NCBI GenBank assembly: GCA_947626825.1
Contig: CANQTM010000002.1
Coordinates: 52,223 to 116,222 of the forward strand
Direction: 5' to 3'
DNA: 64,000 nucleotides
From: an uncultured Bacilli bacterium
Lineage (GTDB): Bacteria > Bacillota_I > Bacilli_A > RFN20 > CAG-631
A program made the translations under genes and the position numbers. Below the pieces are notes generated by a model that saw only the letters and a list, made by a program, of their open reading frames with translations, was not told the DNA's origin and ran no database searches. Positions 56,423 through 64,000 of the stretch are shown here, piece after piece. Position 1 is the stretch's first letter, and the number at the start of each line of letters is the position of its first letter.

Positions 56423-57523
56423 ATGATGGAAAAATTAGCCTATAATTTAAAAGGAAAATTTCAAAAAGTAATTGATTTCTTCCATTCACCAAAATTTTTA
56501 AAGGTTTATGATAAAACAGTCAAGATATTAAAAAATATCATTCCTAAAATAGTTATTGTTTTGGTATTATTGGTATTTTCTTACATTTTTATGTCACCAA
56601 TTCTTAGAATATTTGTTGATTCATTTAAAGTAAAAGAAGATATTACCAATCCAGATATTGTATGGATTCCATCACAATTAACATTTAAAAATTATATGGA
56701 TGCTATAAACGGTTTGTGGATATGGAGAGTTGAATCATCTGCAGATAATGCTATAATTTCAACATTATGGAATTCATCAATTTATTCATTCATTTCTGCA
56801 TTATTCCAAACAGTTGTTTCTTGTATGGCTGGTTATGCTTTTGCAAGATTCAATTTCAAAGGTAAGAAACTTTGGTTTGCTGGTTTGATTTTAGCTTTCA
56901 TTTTACCAATTCAACTTCTTACTCTTCCTCGTTCAATGATGTTAAGACAATTAACAAATGCTACAAGTACTCCTGCTAAATTTTTTGGTATAGCTTCAGG
57001 TAAACCTATTTATAACTGGGTTAATGCTAGTTTATCATTTTTAACAGCATTACCTGTATTATTATTAACATTCTTTGGACAAGGTATTAATTCATCTATT
57101 TTGATTTTTATTTCATTTAGTTTCTTTAAGATGATTCCTGTTGCTTTAGATGAAGCTGCTCAAATAGATGGTGCTAACTTCTTTCAAATTTTCTATCATA
57201 TCATTTTAAAGATGTCGGTTCCAACAATTTTAGTTGTATTCTTGTTTTCATTTATTTGGAACTGGAATGATACTTATGTTTTAAAGAGTTTGACAGCCTT
57301 AACTCAGGATCAATTATCTTTCCAAACATTACCACAATCACTTGACAGATTTAATTATCGTTTATCTCAAGGTACTCAAACAAGTGGTGTTGAACAACAA
57401 AACAATCCAGCTTTGAAATCTGCAGCCATATTAATTTCAATTCTACCATTATTAATTTTGTATGCATTTACACAAAGAAAATTTGTTGAAGGTATTGAAA
57501 ATACTGGTGTAACAGGCGTTTAA
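56423..57523 (+). CDS. Carbohydrate ABC transporter permease, MalG type (pair 2)
   Basis: A 366-residue permease. A 40-residue basic N-terminus precedes the first helix (IIPKIVIVLVLLVFSYIFMSPIL). The EAA loop is ALDEAAQIDGANFFQIFYHIILKM. The extracytoplasmic loop has WIPSQLTFKNYMDAINGL. It closes the operon, and a terminator follows. No ATPase gene is present, so a shared MsmX/MalK-type ATPase encoded elsewhere must power both pairs if they transport. Confidence 0.93.
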   Translation: MMEKLAYNLKGKFQKVIDFFHSPKFLKVYDKTVKILKNIIPKIVIVLVLLVFSYIFMSPILRIFVDSFKVKEDITNPDIVWIPSQLTFKNYMDAINGLWIWRVESSADNAIISTLWNSSIYSFISALFQTVVSCMAGYAFARFNFKGKKLWFAGLILAFILPIQLLTLPRSMMLRQLTNATSTPAKFFGIASGKPIYNWVNASLSFLTALPVLLLTFFGQGINSSILIFISFSFFKMIPVALDEAAQIDGANFFQIFYHIILKMSVPTILVVFLFSFIWNWNDTYVLKSLTALTQDQLSFQTLPQSLDRFNYRLSQGTQTSGVEQQNNPALKSAAILISILPLLILYAFTQRKFVEGIENTGVTGV

Positions 57524-57530
57524 TAAGATT

Positions 57531-57569
57531 AAGCTATTAGATTATTTATTAAATCTAGTAGCTTTTTTT
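57531..57569 (+). terminator. Intrinsic terminator of the carbohydrate operon
   Basis: AAGCTATTAGATT and AATCTAGTAGCTT form a 13-bp stem with one G-U pair and an 8-base loop, followed by seven T residues. Confidence 0.92.
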
Positions 57570-57610
57570 ACCTTTTTAGGTCACATATTATATATTTTGA
57601 GAAAAAATTA

Positions 57611-57619
57611 TGGTATAAT
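57611..57619 (+). promoter_or_regulatory. Extended -10 promoter of lysS
   Basis: TGGTATAAT lies about 30 bases before the lysS ATG. TTGAGA occurs 11 bases upstream, too close for a -35, so it is read as an extended -10 promoter. The intergenic space is too short for a T-box leader. Confidence 0.6.
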
Positions 57620-57648
57620 TTTGTTTTGAAAAAAGGAGTTGATTCATA

Positions 57649-59157
57649 ATGGAAAATAATAATAACAATCAACCTGTATTAAGCTTACAAGAACAAACAA
57701 AAATTAGAATGGAAAAGCTTGATAAATTAAAAGAAAAAAACATTAAACCATTTGGTGAAAGATTTGATGTTAAAGATAAAATCGTTGACATTAGAAAAAC
57801 ATATGGTGACAAGACAAAAGAAGAATTAGAAGAAAATGTCGCATTTGCTACTTTGGCTGGACGTATTATTACTAAAAGAGATATGGGTAAAATAGCTTTT
57901 TGTAATTTACAAGATCGCGATGGCAATATGCAAATATATATTCGTAAAGATGTTATAGGTGAAGAAGCTTATAGTGTTTTTAAGTTATCAGATATTGGAG
58001 ATATTATTGGTATTACTGGTGAAATTATGAAAACCAATACTGGTGAATTAACAATAAAAGTAACTAAATACACTCACTTAACTAAAGCACTAAGACCATT
58101 ACCTGAAAAATATCATGGCCTTGTTAATGTTGAAGAAAGATATAGAAAAAGATATTTAGACTTAATTACTAATGAACAATCAAGAAATGTAGCAATTTCT
58201 AGAACAAGAATTATTAGAACAATGCAAAATTATTTTGATTCATTAGGTTTTATTGAAGTTGAAACACCTTGTCTTACAGGTATGGTTACAGGCGCAGCTG
58301 CACGTCCATTTGTTACTCATCATAATGCTTTAGATAGAGACTATTATTTAAGAATTGCTACTGAACTTAATTTAAAAAGATTATTAGTTGGTGGTTTAGA
58401 AAGAGTTTATGAAATAGGCCGTATTTTTAGAAATGAAGGAATGGATACAAAACATTCTCCTGAATTTACAACAATAGAATTATATCAAGCATATGGTGAT
58501 TTAAGATCTATGATGGAACTTACAGAAACATGTTTTAAATTAATTGCTAAAAATGTATTTAATGGTCAAGAAGAATTTGAATGGAATAATCAAACTATAA
58601 ATATTGCTAATAAATTTAAAGTTGTTTCTATGGTTGATTTAGTCAAAGAAGTTACTGGAATTGATTTTAATCAAATCACTTCTTTTGAAGAAGCAAAACA
58701 ATTAGCTTTAGATAAAGGCCTTACTGTTCCAGCACATTTTATTGGAGTTGGGCATATTTTAAATTTGTTTTTTGAAGAATATTGTGAAGATAAATTAATT
58801 CAACCAACATTTTTAATTCGACATCCAATAGAAATATCACCACTTACCAAAGTTTGTGATGATGATTCTCGTTATGTTGATAGATTTGAACTTTATATTG
58901 CTGGATGTGAATTTGCAAATGCATATAGTGAATTAAATGATCCTATAGATCAAAAAGCTCGTTTTGTTGAACAATTAAAAGAAAAAAGTTTAGGAAATGA
59001 TGAAGCTGGTGATATCGATAATGATTTTATTGAAGCTTTAGAATATGGTATGCCACCAGCAGGAGGCATTGGTATGGGAATTGATCGTATGGTAATGTTT
59101 TTTACAGGACAATCTTCTGTAAGAGATGTTATTTTATTTCCGCTAATGAAAGATTAA
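57649..59157 (+). CDS. lysS: Lysyl-tRNA synthetase (class II)
   Basis: A 502-residue class II synthetase. The N-terminal OB-fold anticodon-binding domain includes VAFATLAGRIITKRDMGKIAFCNLQDRDGNMQIYI. Motif 2 is RIFRNEGMDTKHSPEFTTIELYQAY, and motif 3 GGIGMGIDRMVMFFTGQSSVRDVILFP. It charges tRNA-Lys. AAAAGGAG site. The GNAT gene follows by 1 base. Confidence 0.97.
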   Translation: MENNNNNQPVLSLQEQTKIRMEKLDKLKEKNIKPFGERFDVKDKIVDIRKTYGDKTKEELEENVAFATLAGRIITKRDMGKIAFCNLQDRDGNMQIYIRKDVIGEEAYSVFKLSDIGDIIGITGEIMKTNTGELTIKVTKYTHLTKALRPLPEKYHGLVNVEERYRKRYLDLITNEQSRNVAISRTRIIRTMQNYFDSLGFIEVETPCLTGMVTGAAARPFVTHHNALDRDYYLRIATELNLKRLLVGGLERVYEIGRIFRNEGMDTKHSPEFTTIELYQAYGDLRSMMELTETCFKLIAKNVFNGQEEFEWNNQTINIANKFKVVSMVDLVKEVTGIDFNQITSFEEAKQLALDKGLTVPAHFIGVGHILNLFFEEYCEDKLIQPTFLIRHPIEISPLTKVCDDDSRYVDRFELYIAGCEFANAYSELNDPIDQKARFVEQLKEKSLGNDEAGDIDNDFIEALEYGMPPAGGIGMGIDRMVMFFTGQSSVRDVILFPLMKD

Positions 59158-59158
59158 A

Positions 59159-60109
59159 ATGTTAGAATACATAACTGCAAGAAAATATAAACATACTAAA
59201 GGTTTAGTTAGACTTTGGAATAGTGAATTTCATTCTTTATATCCTATAAAGAAAGCTTTGTTTTGTAAAGTTATTTTAAATGATGAAAATATTAATTTAG
59301 ATGCTTCTTTTGTTGCCTTATATGATAATGAACCAGTAGGGTTTATATTTATAAAAACATGGCGTAGTGAATCAGGATTAGCAAATGAAGCAGAAACTGC
59401 TTATATATCTTTACTATTTGTCAAAAAAGAAATGCGTAATATGGGCATTGGCAGTGATATGCTAAAACTTGTCATAGCGGAATTAAAAAAATATTATAAT
59501 ATTAAAACATTGGTTGTTGGAAATGAAATGAATAAAGTCTTTTCAGGAATACCAAGTGAATTAAGTAATAATGCTGCTATATTTTTTGTTAATAAAGGTT
59601 TCAAACAAAAAGAAGCAGTTGTTGATATGATTAGAGTTGTTAGAAATGATAATATTGAATTAGTAGATACAAAAGGTTTAACAACACAAATCGCTACAGA
59701 AGAAGAAAAAGATGAAATTTTAAAATTATGTGTCAATAATGGTTGGTCAAGAGAAGCATATCTTGTAAATCAATATTTTGAACATGGTGGTAGTGGTAGA
59801 TGTATTTGTATTGGCATGAAGGATGGCAAAATTGTTGCTTTTGCACGTTTTAATGACCGTAATCAAATACCATTCAATAATAGTAGACTTATAAATGATA
59901 AGCATTTAGGAAGTATCAATTTTGTAAAAGTTGATAAAAAATATTTAAATTGTGGTTATGAAGAAATTATAAACAGAGTAACTAAAAATTATTTAATTCA
60001 AAGAAATTGTAAACAAATTATTATTTTAGCTACAAAAGATGTTCAATTTTATAAGAAGTTAGGATATAATGCTTATAAATATTATTTGCAATTTGAATTA
60101 GCCTTATAG
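59159..60109 (+). CDS. Protein with two GNAT acetyltransferase-like domains
   Basis: A 316-residue protein. The first half is a GNAT domain: FVALYDNEPVGFIFIKTW, AYISLLFVKKEMRNMGIGSDMLKLVIAEL (acetyl-CoA loop with R-x-x-G-I-G), and AIFFVNKGFKQKE. The second half is a more degenerate GNAT-like unit (CIGMKDGKIVAFARF, IIILATKDVQFYKKLGYNAYKYYLQFEL). Such tandem proteins acetylate amines or act as sensors; the substrate is unknown. There is a 1-base gap to lysS and no clear ribosome binding site, suggesting translational coupling. Confidence 0.8.
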   Translation: MLEYITARKYKHTKGLVRLWNSEFHSLYPIKKALFCKVILNDENINLDASFVALYDNEPVGFIFIKTWRSESGLANEAETAYISLLFVKKEMRNMGIGSDMLKLVIAELKKYYNIKTLVVGNEMNKVFSGIPSELSNNAAIFFVNKGFKQKEAVVDMIRVVRNDNIELVDTKGLTTQIATEEEKDEILKLCVNNGWSREAYLVNQYFEHGGSGRCICIGMKDGKIVAFARFNDRNQIPFNNSRLINDKHLGSINFVKVDKKYLNCGYEEIINRVTKNYLIQRNCKQIIILATKDVQFYKKLGYNAYKYYLQFELAL

Positions 60110-60121
60110 GAGGATGACAAT

Positions 60122-60754
60122 ATGGATTATCAAGCAATTATTTTAGCTGCAGGAAATTCAACAAGATCAGGTCTAAACTATAATAAAGTATTATTTGAAA
60201 TAAATGGTTGTCCAATTATTTCTTTTTCTTGTAAAGCATTTATTGATGATTTATCATGCAAAAAAATCTTTTTAGTATGCAAAGAAAATGAATTGAATGA
60301 ATTTAAAACAATTTTTAATAATGTTAAAAAAATTGAATATGTAATTGGTGGAGACACTAGACAACAATCAGTATATAATGCATTAAAAAAAGTCAATAGT
60401 GATTATGTTTTAATTCATGATGGTGCAAGACCATATTTTACACCAATTTTATTAAATCGTTTATTAGCAAAATTAAAAGAATGTGATGCTGTGATTCCTG
60501 TTTGGTCAATGACAGATACTATTAAAGTTGTTAAAAATGATATAGTTGTAAAAACTTTAAAAAGAGATGAATTAAAACGTGTCCAAACACCACAAGCTTT
60601 TAAAACAGAAATTATTAAAAAGGCCCATGAAATGGCCAAAAATGTTGATTATAACGACGATTCATCAATGATAGAAGAATTATTAGATGTCAAAGTTCAT
60701 GTTATTGATGGTGAATATACAAATACAAAATATACATTTAAAGAAGATTTTTAG
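60122..60754 (+). CDS. ispD: 2-C-methyl-D-erythritol 4-phosphate cytidylyltransferase
   Basis: A 210-residue nucleotidyltransferase of the MEP isoprenoid pathway. The CTP-binding loop reads IILAAGNSTRSGLNYNKVLFEING; later GGDTRQQSVYNAL, VLIHDGARPYF, and KRVQTPQAFKTEII. It makes CDP-methylerythritol, leading to undecaprenyl carrier lipid. The first-loop G-S-T-R-S-G is slightly changed from the usual G-x-G-x-R-M/x-G but all key residues remain. TAGGAGGATG site. Confidence 0.93.
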   Translation: MDYQAIILAAGNSTRSGLNYNKVLFEINGCPIISFSCKAFIDDLSCKKIFLVCKENELNEFKTIFNNVKKIEYVIGGDTRQQSVYNALKKVNSDYVLIHDGARPYFTPILLNRLLAKLKECDAVIPVWSMTDTIKVVKNDIVVKTLKRDELKRVQTPQAFKTEIIKKAHEMAKNVDYNDDSSMIEELLDVKVHVIDGEYTNTKYTFKEDF

Positions 60755-60764
60755 GAGACTAACA

Positions 60765-62207
60765 ATGAAAAAAATAGCCAAAGTTATTTCCACACCAGAT
60801 TTTACTAAAGCAGCAATTAGAAATTTAAAATCACTACCTGAATATCAATATGAAAGTGTTCAAATACCCGAAGATATAAAAAATATAGGTGAAAATAAAA
60901 AATATTTTATTAGAACTTATGGCTGTCAAGGTAATCTTAGAGATTCAGAAGTTATTTCAGGAATTTTAAATGAATTAAAATATACAAAAACTGATGATGT
61001 CAATTTAGCTGATATTATTATTTTAAATACATGCTGCGTTCGTGAAAATGCTGAGAAAAAAGTCTTTGGCGAAATAGGAAGTTTAAAAAATTTAAAACAC
61101 AACAATCCATCACTATTAATTGGTGTTTGTGGGTGTATGGTTCAACAAGAACATATAGTTAATAAGATTTTAAATGATTATCAACAAGTTGACATTATTT
61201 TTGGTACGCATAATATTCATCAATTGCCTTTATTAATTAAAGAGGCTATTATTTCTAATCAAAGAATTTGTAATGTTTTATCAAATCAGGGCAATATTTA
61301 TGAAGATTTGCCATCTTGTAGAGAAAGTACCTTTAAAGCTTTTGTTAACATTATGTATGGGTGCAATAAATTTTGTACTTATTGTATTGTCCCATATACA
61401 AGAGGACAAGAAAGAAGTCGTAAATCAAAAGATATTTTAGATGAAATAAAATATTTAAAAGAAAATGGTTATAAAGAAGTAACTTTATTAGGCCAAAATG
61501 TCAATGCTTATGGCAAAGATATAAATGATTTATCTTTTGCTGAACTTATGGAACAAGTGGCATTAATTGGTATTGAAAGAATTCGTTTTACTACTTCACA
61601 TCCTTTTGATTTTAGCGATGAACTTATCGATGTTATTGCTAAATATCCAAATATCATGAAACATATTCAATTGCCAGTACAATCTGGAGATGATAAGATT
61701 TTGAAATTAATGGGTCGTAGATATACAAGACAACAATATTTAGATTTGGTTACCAAAATTAAAGAAAGAATACCAAATGTATCCTTAACAACAGATATTA
61801 TTGTTGGTTTTCCAAATGAATCATTAGAGGCCTTTGAAAACACATTATCATTATGTGAAATAGTTAAATATGATAGTGCTTTTACTTTTATTTATTCTCC
61901 AAGAGAGAATACACCAGCTGCTAAAATGCAAGATAATGTTTCATTAGAAACAAAAAAAGAAAGATTCAATCGATTAACTTCACTTATTGCAAAATATGAA
62001 TTAGAAAAATATAAAACATATGAAAACAAAATTGTTAAGGTTTTAGTTGAAGGCCCTTCAAAGAAAAATGAAGATATTTTATCAGGATATACAGAAGATA
62101 TGAAGCTTGTTAATTTTAAAGGAGATAAATCATCAATTGGTCAAATTGTCAATGTTAAAATTATCAAGGCCAAAACATATACTTTAGAAGGTGAACAAGT
62201 TGTATAA
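60765..62207 (+). CDS. miaB: tRNA-2-methylthio-N6-dimethylallyladenosine synthase MiaB
   Basis: About 480 residues from MKKIAKVIS, preceded by TTAGGAGACT; the track start 78 bases earlier is inside ispD. The methylthiotransferase N-domain has TYGCQGN, NTCCVRENAEKKV and GVCGCMVQQ, three cysteines binding one [4Fe-4S]. The radical SAM motif is GCNKFCTYCIVPYTRGQERSR. The C-terminal TRAM domain ends at TYTLEGEQVV. It modifies adenosine 37 of tRNAs. The ricA-type gene follows, as in Bacillus. Confidence 0.96.
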   Translation: MKKIAKVISTPDFTKAAIRNLKSLPEYQYESVQIPEDIKNIGENKKYFIRTYGCQGNLRDSEVISGILNELKYTKTDDVNLADIIILNTCCVRENAEKKVFGEIGSLKNLKHNNPSLLIGVCGCMVQQEHIVNKILNDYQQVDIIFGTHNIHQLPLLIKEAIISNQRICNVLSNQGNIYEDLPSCRESTFKAFVNIMYGCNKFCTYCIVPYTRGQERSRKSKDILDEIKYLKENGYKEVTLLGQNVNAYGKDINDLSFAELMEQVALIGIERIRFTTSHPFDFSDELIDVIAKYPNIMKHIQLPVQSGDDKILKLMGRRYTRQQYLDLVTKIKERIPNVSLTTDIIVGFPNESLEAFENTLSLCEIVKYDSAFTFIYSPRENTPAAKMQDNVSLETKKERFNRLTSLIAKYELEKYKTYENKIVKVLVEGPSKKNEDILSGYTEDMKLVNFKGDKSSIGQIVNVKIIKAKTYTLEGEQVV

Positions 62208-62514
62208 AACAGCTAAAGAATTAAATAATGAATTAAAAAAATCAAAATTATCACAAGAATATTTTTCTTTAAAAGAAAATATATTAAAAGATAAAAATAT
62301 CCAAGAGTTGTTAAATGTTATTCAAAGTACACAAAAAGAAGTTAAAAATGCTTTAAAAAATAATGATTTGGAAACTTATAAAATAAAAACAAAATCATTA
62401 GAAATTTTAAAAGAAGAATTTATAAATCAACCATTAATAAATAATTATATTATTGCTAAACATGATTTATATGAATTATTAGAACAAATTGTTAATATTT
62501 TAAGTTTCGATTAG
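62200..62514 (+). CDS. YlbF/YmcA (RicA/RicF) family protein
   Basis: About 104 residues, mostly helical, of the Com_YlbF family: TAKELNNELKKSKLSQEYFSLKENIL, IQELLNVIQSTQKEVKNALKNND and FINQPLINNYIIAKHDLYELLEQIVNIL. In Bacillus such proteins form a [4Fe-4S] complex that targets RNase Y and aids mRNA maturation; RicA (YmcA) lies just after miaB there. The frame offers GTG at 62191 or TTG at 62200; AGAAGG lies 8 bases before the TTG, which I prefer. Overlaps the miaB stop. rny is also in this window. Confidence 0.85.
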   Translation: MYKTAKELNNELKKSKLSQEYFSLKENILKDKNIQELLNVIQSTQKEVKNALKNNDLETYKIKTKSLEILKEEFINQPLINNYIIAKHDLYELLEQIVNILSFD

Positions 62515-62523
62515 GAGGCATTT

Positions 62524-63921
62524 ATGAAAACTAAATACGTAATTATAACTTTAATAATGACTTTAATTGGAAATGCATTTTTTAAAATTTCTAATAATAA
62601 TGTTTATGCTGCTCAAAATGATCAAACAGCACCAGCTCAAACATATATAAACGAAACAAATCTTGAACAATATTATACTCAAAGTAGTGCAGGTAGTGTT
62701 ACTGGTTTAAAAGGTGATGACTTACTTGAACAACTTGCCAAAATAATGATTTTAAAGCATCGTTATTATACATCATATGGTGAATGTCGTGGCGCTATGG
62801 CATTTGCTGATGAAGATCCAAACGATCCAAGTAAAATTATTACTTTTTATGCTGGTGTTTCAATTGATAATACTTGGGGCCTAGGCAATGTTTATAATAG
62901 AGAACATGTTTGGTGTAAAAGTTTATCGGGAGGTTTATTTCCTAAAGTTAGTAATGGTAACAGAAATGCTGGAACTGATATTCATCAATTAAAACCAACA
63001 ATATCATCAGTTAATAGTGCAAGAGGCAATAGTAAATATGCTGATTTAGGTAAAAGTGGTAGAGAATTAAAATATAACAATCAAGGAATAGGCTGTTATG
63101 AAGAAAATGACAAATTTGAACCACGTGATGGTATTAAAGGTGATGTTGCTAGAATTTTAATGTATATGTATACACATTATTCTAATGAAATTGATAATAA
63201 TTCAACTTTTCAATATGCTGGTGCCTTGAATATAACAAATATAGTTTATACATCATCAAATACTAAAGATGCTGCTTGGGATTTATTATTAAAATGGAAT
63301 GAATTAGATCCAGTAGATGAATTTGAAATTCATAGAAATAATTATTGTGCTAGTATTACAGGAGTTAGAAATCCTTATATTGACCATCCAGAATATGCTA
63401 CATTAATTTGGGGTGATAATCCTAATGTTAACCCAGATAAAGATCCTGATGTTGATAATAAAACTTTTGATGTTAAAACTACTGTTCAACTTGGTTTTTC
63501 AACAGATGATAGTTATACAAATTTTCAAAATTACAAATTAATGTTTAAAGGTAGTATAGATGAAGATTTAACTAATTATGAATATGGTGGAATATTTACA
63601 ATTGCCAATAAATTAACAATTAATAATTATCAAAATTATCAAGATGCACTTTTAGCAAATGAAAATTTTAATAATTTGAAGAACAAATTAAATGCTACAA
63701 CATCTAATTCATTAGAATTTACTATTAACGATATTAATAATTTAAATGTAAAATATGCAATATCATTTTATTTTATCGATAAAACAACTCAAAAATGTTA
63801 TTTTAGTGATACTAAATTTGTATCATATTATAATGTTATTAATATTTATTTAAGTAACACAAATATTCTTAATGAATATCCAAATAAAAATAAAATCATT
63901 TCTGCTTTAACGAAAATGTAG
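62524..63921 (+). CDS. Secreted endonuclease I family nuclease
   Basis: A 465-residue protein with an N-terminal signal peptide (residues 1-29, ending VYAAQ). The nuclease domain (about 60-290) has VYNREHVWCKS, GTDIHQLKPTISSVNSARGN and GDVARILMYMYTHY, matching the endonuclease I family (PF04231), in which H, N and R residues bind Mg and DNA. The C-terminal 160 residues are a beta-rich domain without a clear match. It would degrade extracellular DNA for nutrients. TAGGAGGCA site; 9 bases after the YlbF-like gene. Confidence 0.9.
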   Translation: MKTKYVIITLIMTLIGNAFFKISNNNVYAAQNDQTAPAQTYINETNLEQYYTQSSAGSVTGLKGDDLLEQLAKIMILKHRYYTSYGECRGAMAFADEDPNDPSKIITFYAGVSIDNTWGLGNVYNREHVWCKSLSGGLFPKVSNGNRNAGTDIHQLKPTISSVNSARGNSKYADLGKSGRELKYNNQGIGCYEENDKFEPRDGIKGDVARILMYMYTHYSNEIDNNSTFQYAGALNITNIVYTSSNTKDAAWDLLLKWNELDPVDEFEIHRNNYCASITGVRNPYIDHPEYATLIWGDNPNVNPDKDPDVDNKTFDVKTTVQLGFSTDDSYTNFQNYKLMFKGSIDEDLTNYEYGGIFTIANKLTINNYQNYQDALLANENFNNLKNKLNATTSNSLEFTINDINNLNVKYAISFYFIDKTTQKCYFSDTKFVSYYNVINIYLSNTNILNEYPNKNKIISALTKM

Positions 63922-63938
63922 TAAAGGAGACTTTACTA
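63919..63938 (+). repeat. Stem-loop over the endonuclease stop codon
   Basis: TAGTAAAG, loop GAGA, CTTTACTA: a perfect 8-bp stem that includes the TAG stop. No T tract follows, so it is not a standard terminator; it may protect the 3' end of the mRNA. Confidence 0.5.
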
Positions 63939-63975
63939 TATAAAATCAAGTAAAAAATAAAAAAATAAGCAAAAA

Positions 63976-63998
63976 AGACTTAGAATAACTAAGTTTTA
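63976..63998 (+). terminator. Probable terminator at the window end
   Basis: ACTTAG, loop AATAA, CTAAGT then TTT. The stem is weak (6 bp) and the sequence ends directly after it, so the T tract cannot be judged. Confidence 0.45.
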
Positions 63999-64000
63999 AA

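Noticed and set aside
60687-60764. N-terminal extension of miaB inside ispD
   Set aside because: The ATG at 60765 has TTAGGAG before it; the upstream frame is a shadow of ispD.

Overview
The window is about 64 kb of very AT-rich Firmicutes-type chromosome. It carries genes for gyrase, ribosomal proteins, RNase Y, YmdB, SpoVS and the MEP pathway, lipobox lipoproteins, and strong AGGAGG ribosome binding sites. UGA is used as a stop codon (the nitroreductase gene ends in TGA inside an ATGA overlap) and tryptophan is TGG, so this is the standard bacterial code, not the Mycoplasma code. The AT bias, the gene set and the reduced AddB suggest an uncultured, gut-type Bacilli/Erysipelotrichia or early-branching Mollicutes relative. 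That placement is inference; no 16S rRNA is present. No tRNA, rRNA, CRISPR array, insertion sequence or prophage was recognised. No gap between genes exceeds 300 bases.

Layout. 1-8.2 kb (minus): an oligopeptide ABC importer operon, with a novel lipoprotein first, then oppA-B-C-D-F (oppF runs off the window). 8.3-8.9 kb (minus): upp. 9.2-11.8 kb (plus): glyA, a nitroreductase and an alpha/beta hydrolase. 11.9-13.5 kb (minus): a ROK sugar kinase and an HD-domain hydrolase. 13.6-20.7 kb (plus): an NTF2-like protein, a flavodoxin, addB/rexB, addA and a flavin reductase-like protein. 20.8-25.0 kb (plus): a lipid-related operon that begins with a DUF368 transporter fused to a PlsC-type acyltransferase, followed by a diacylglycerol-kinase-like protein, a second PlsC and a NERD protein. 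25.0-29.2 kb (minus): a MarR-controlled heterodimeric ABC exporter. 29.3-33.3 kb (plus): rny, ymdB, spoVS, rpsF, ssb, rpsR. 33.4-41.8 kb (plus): rlbA/yaaA-like, recF, gyrB, gyrA, serS, dus, with dnaA and dnaN missing from the usual origin order. 41.9-57.5 kb (plus): a 15.6 kb operon for an unusual carbohydrate importer and processing system. 57.6-64 kb (plus): lysS, a double GNAT protein, ispD, miaB, a YlbF/RicA-like gene and a secreted endonuclease I.

The most unusual regions are two. The first is the 41.9-57.5 kb operon: a NAGPA-like lipoprotein, a giant binding protein, two pairs of MalF/MalG-type permeases, a beta-propeller-like YIP1 membrane protein, a DUF5696-like protein, and one permease carrying a cytoplasmic coiled-coil extension of about 560 residues. 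It encodes no ATPase and sits behind a LacI-type palindrome. The second is the DUF368-PlsC fusion operon, whose promoter has two tandem TTTGACA heptads over the -35 and a perfect inverted repeat at the transcript start. Several neat regulatory elements are also visible: paired MarR operators, a terminator hairpin that buries the spoVS ribosome binding site, and an rpsF leader RNA.
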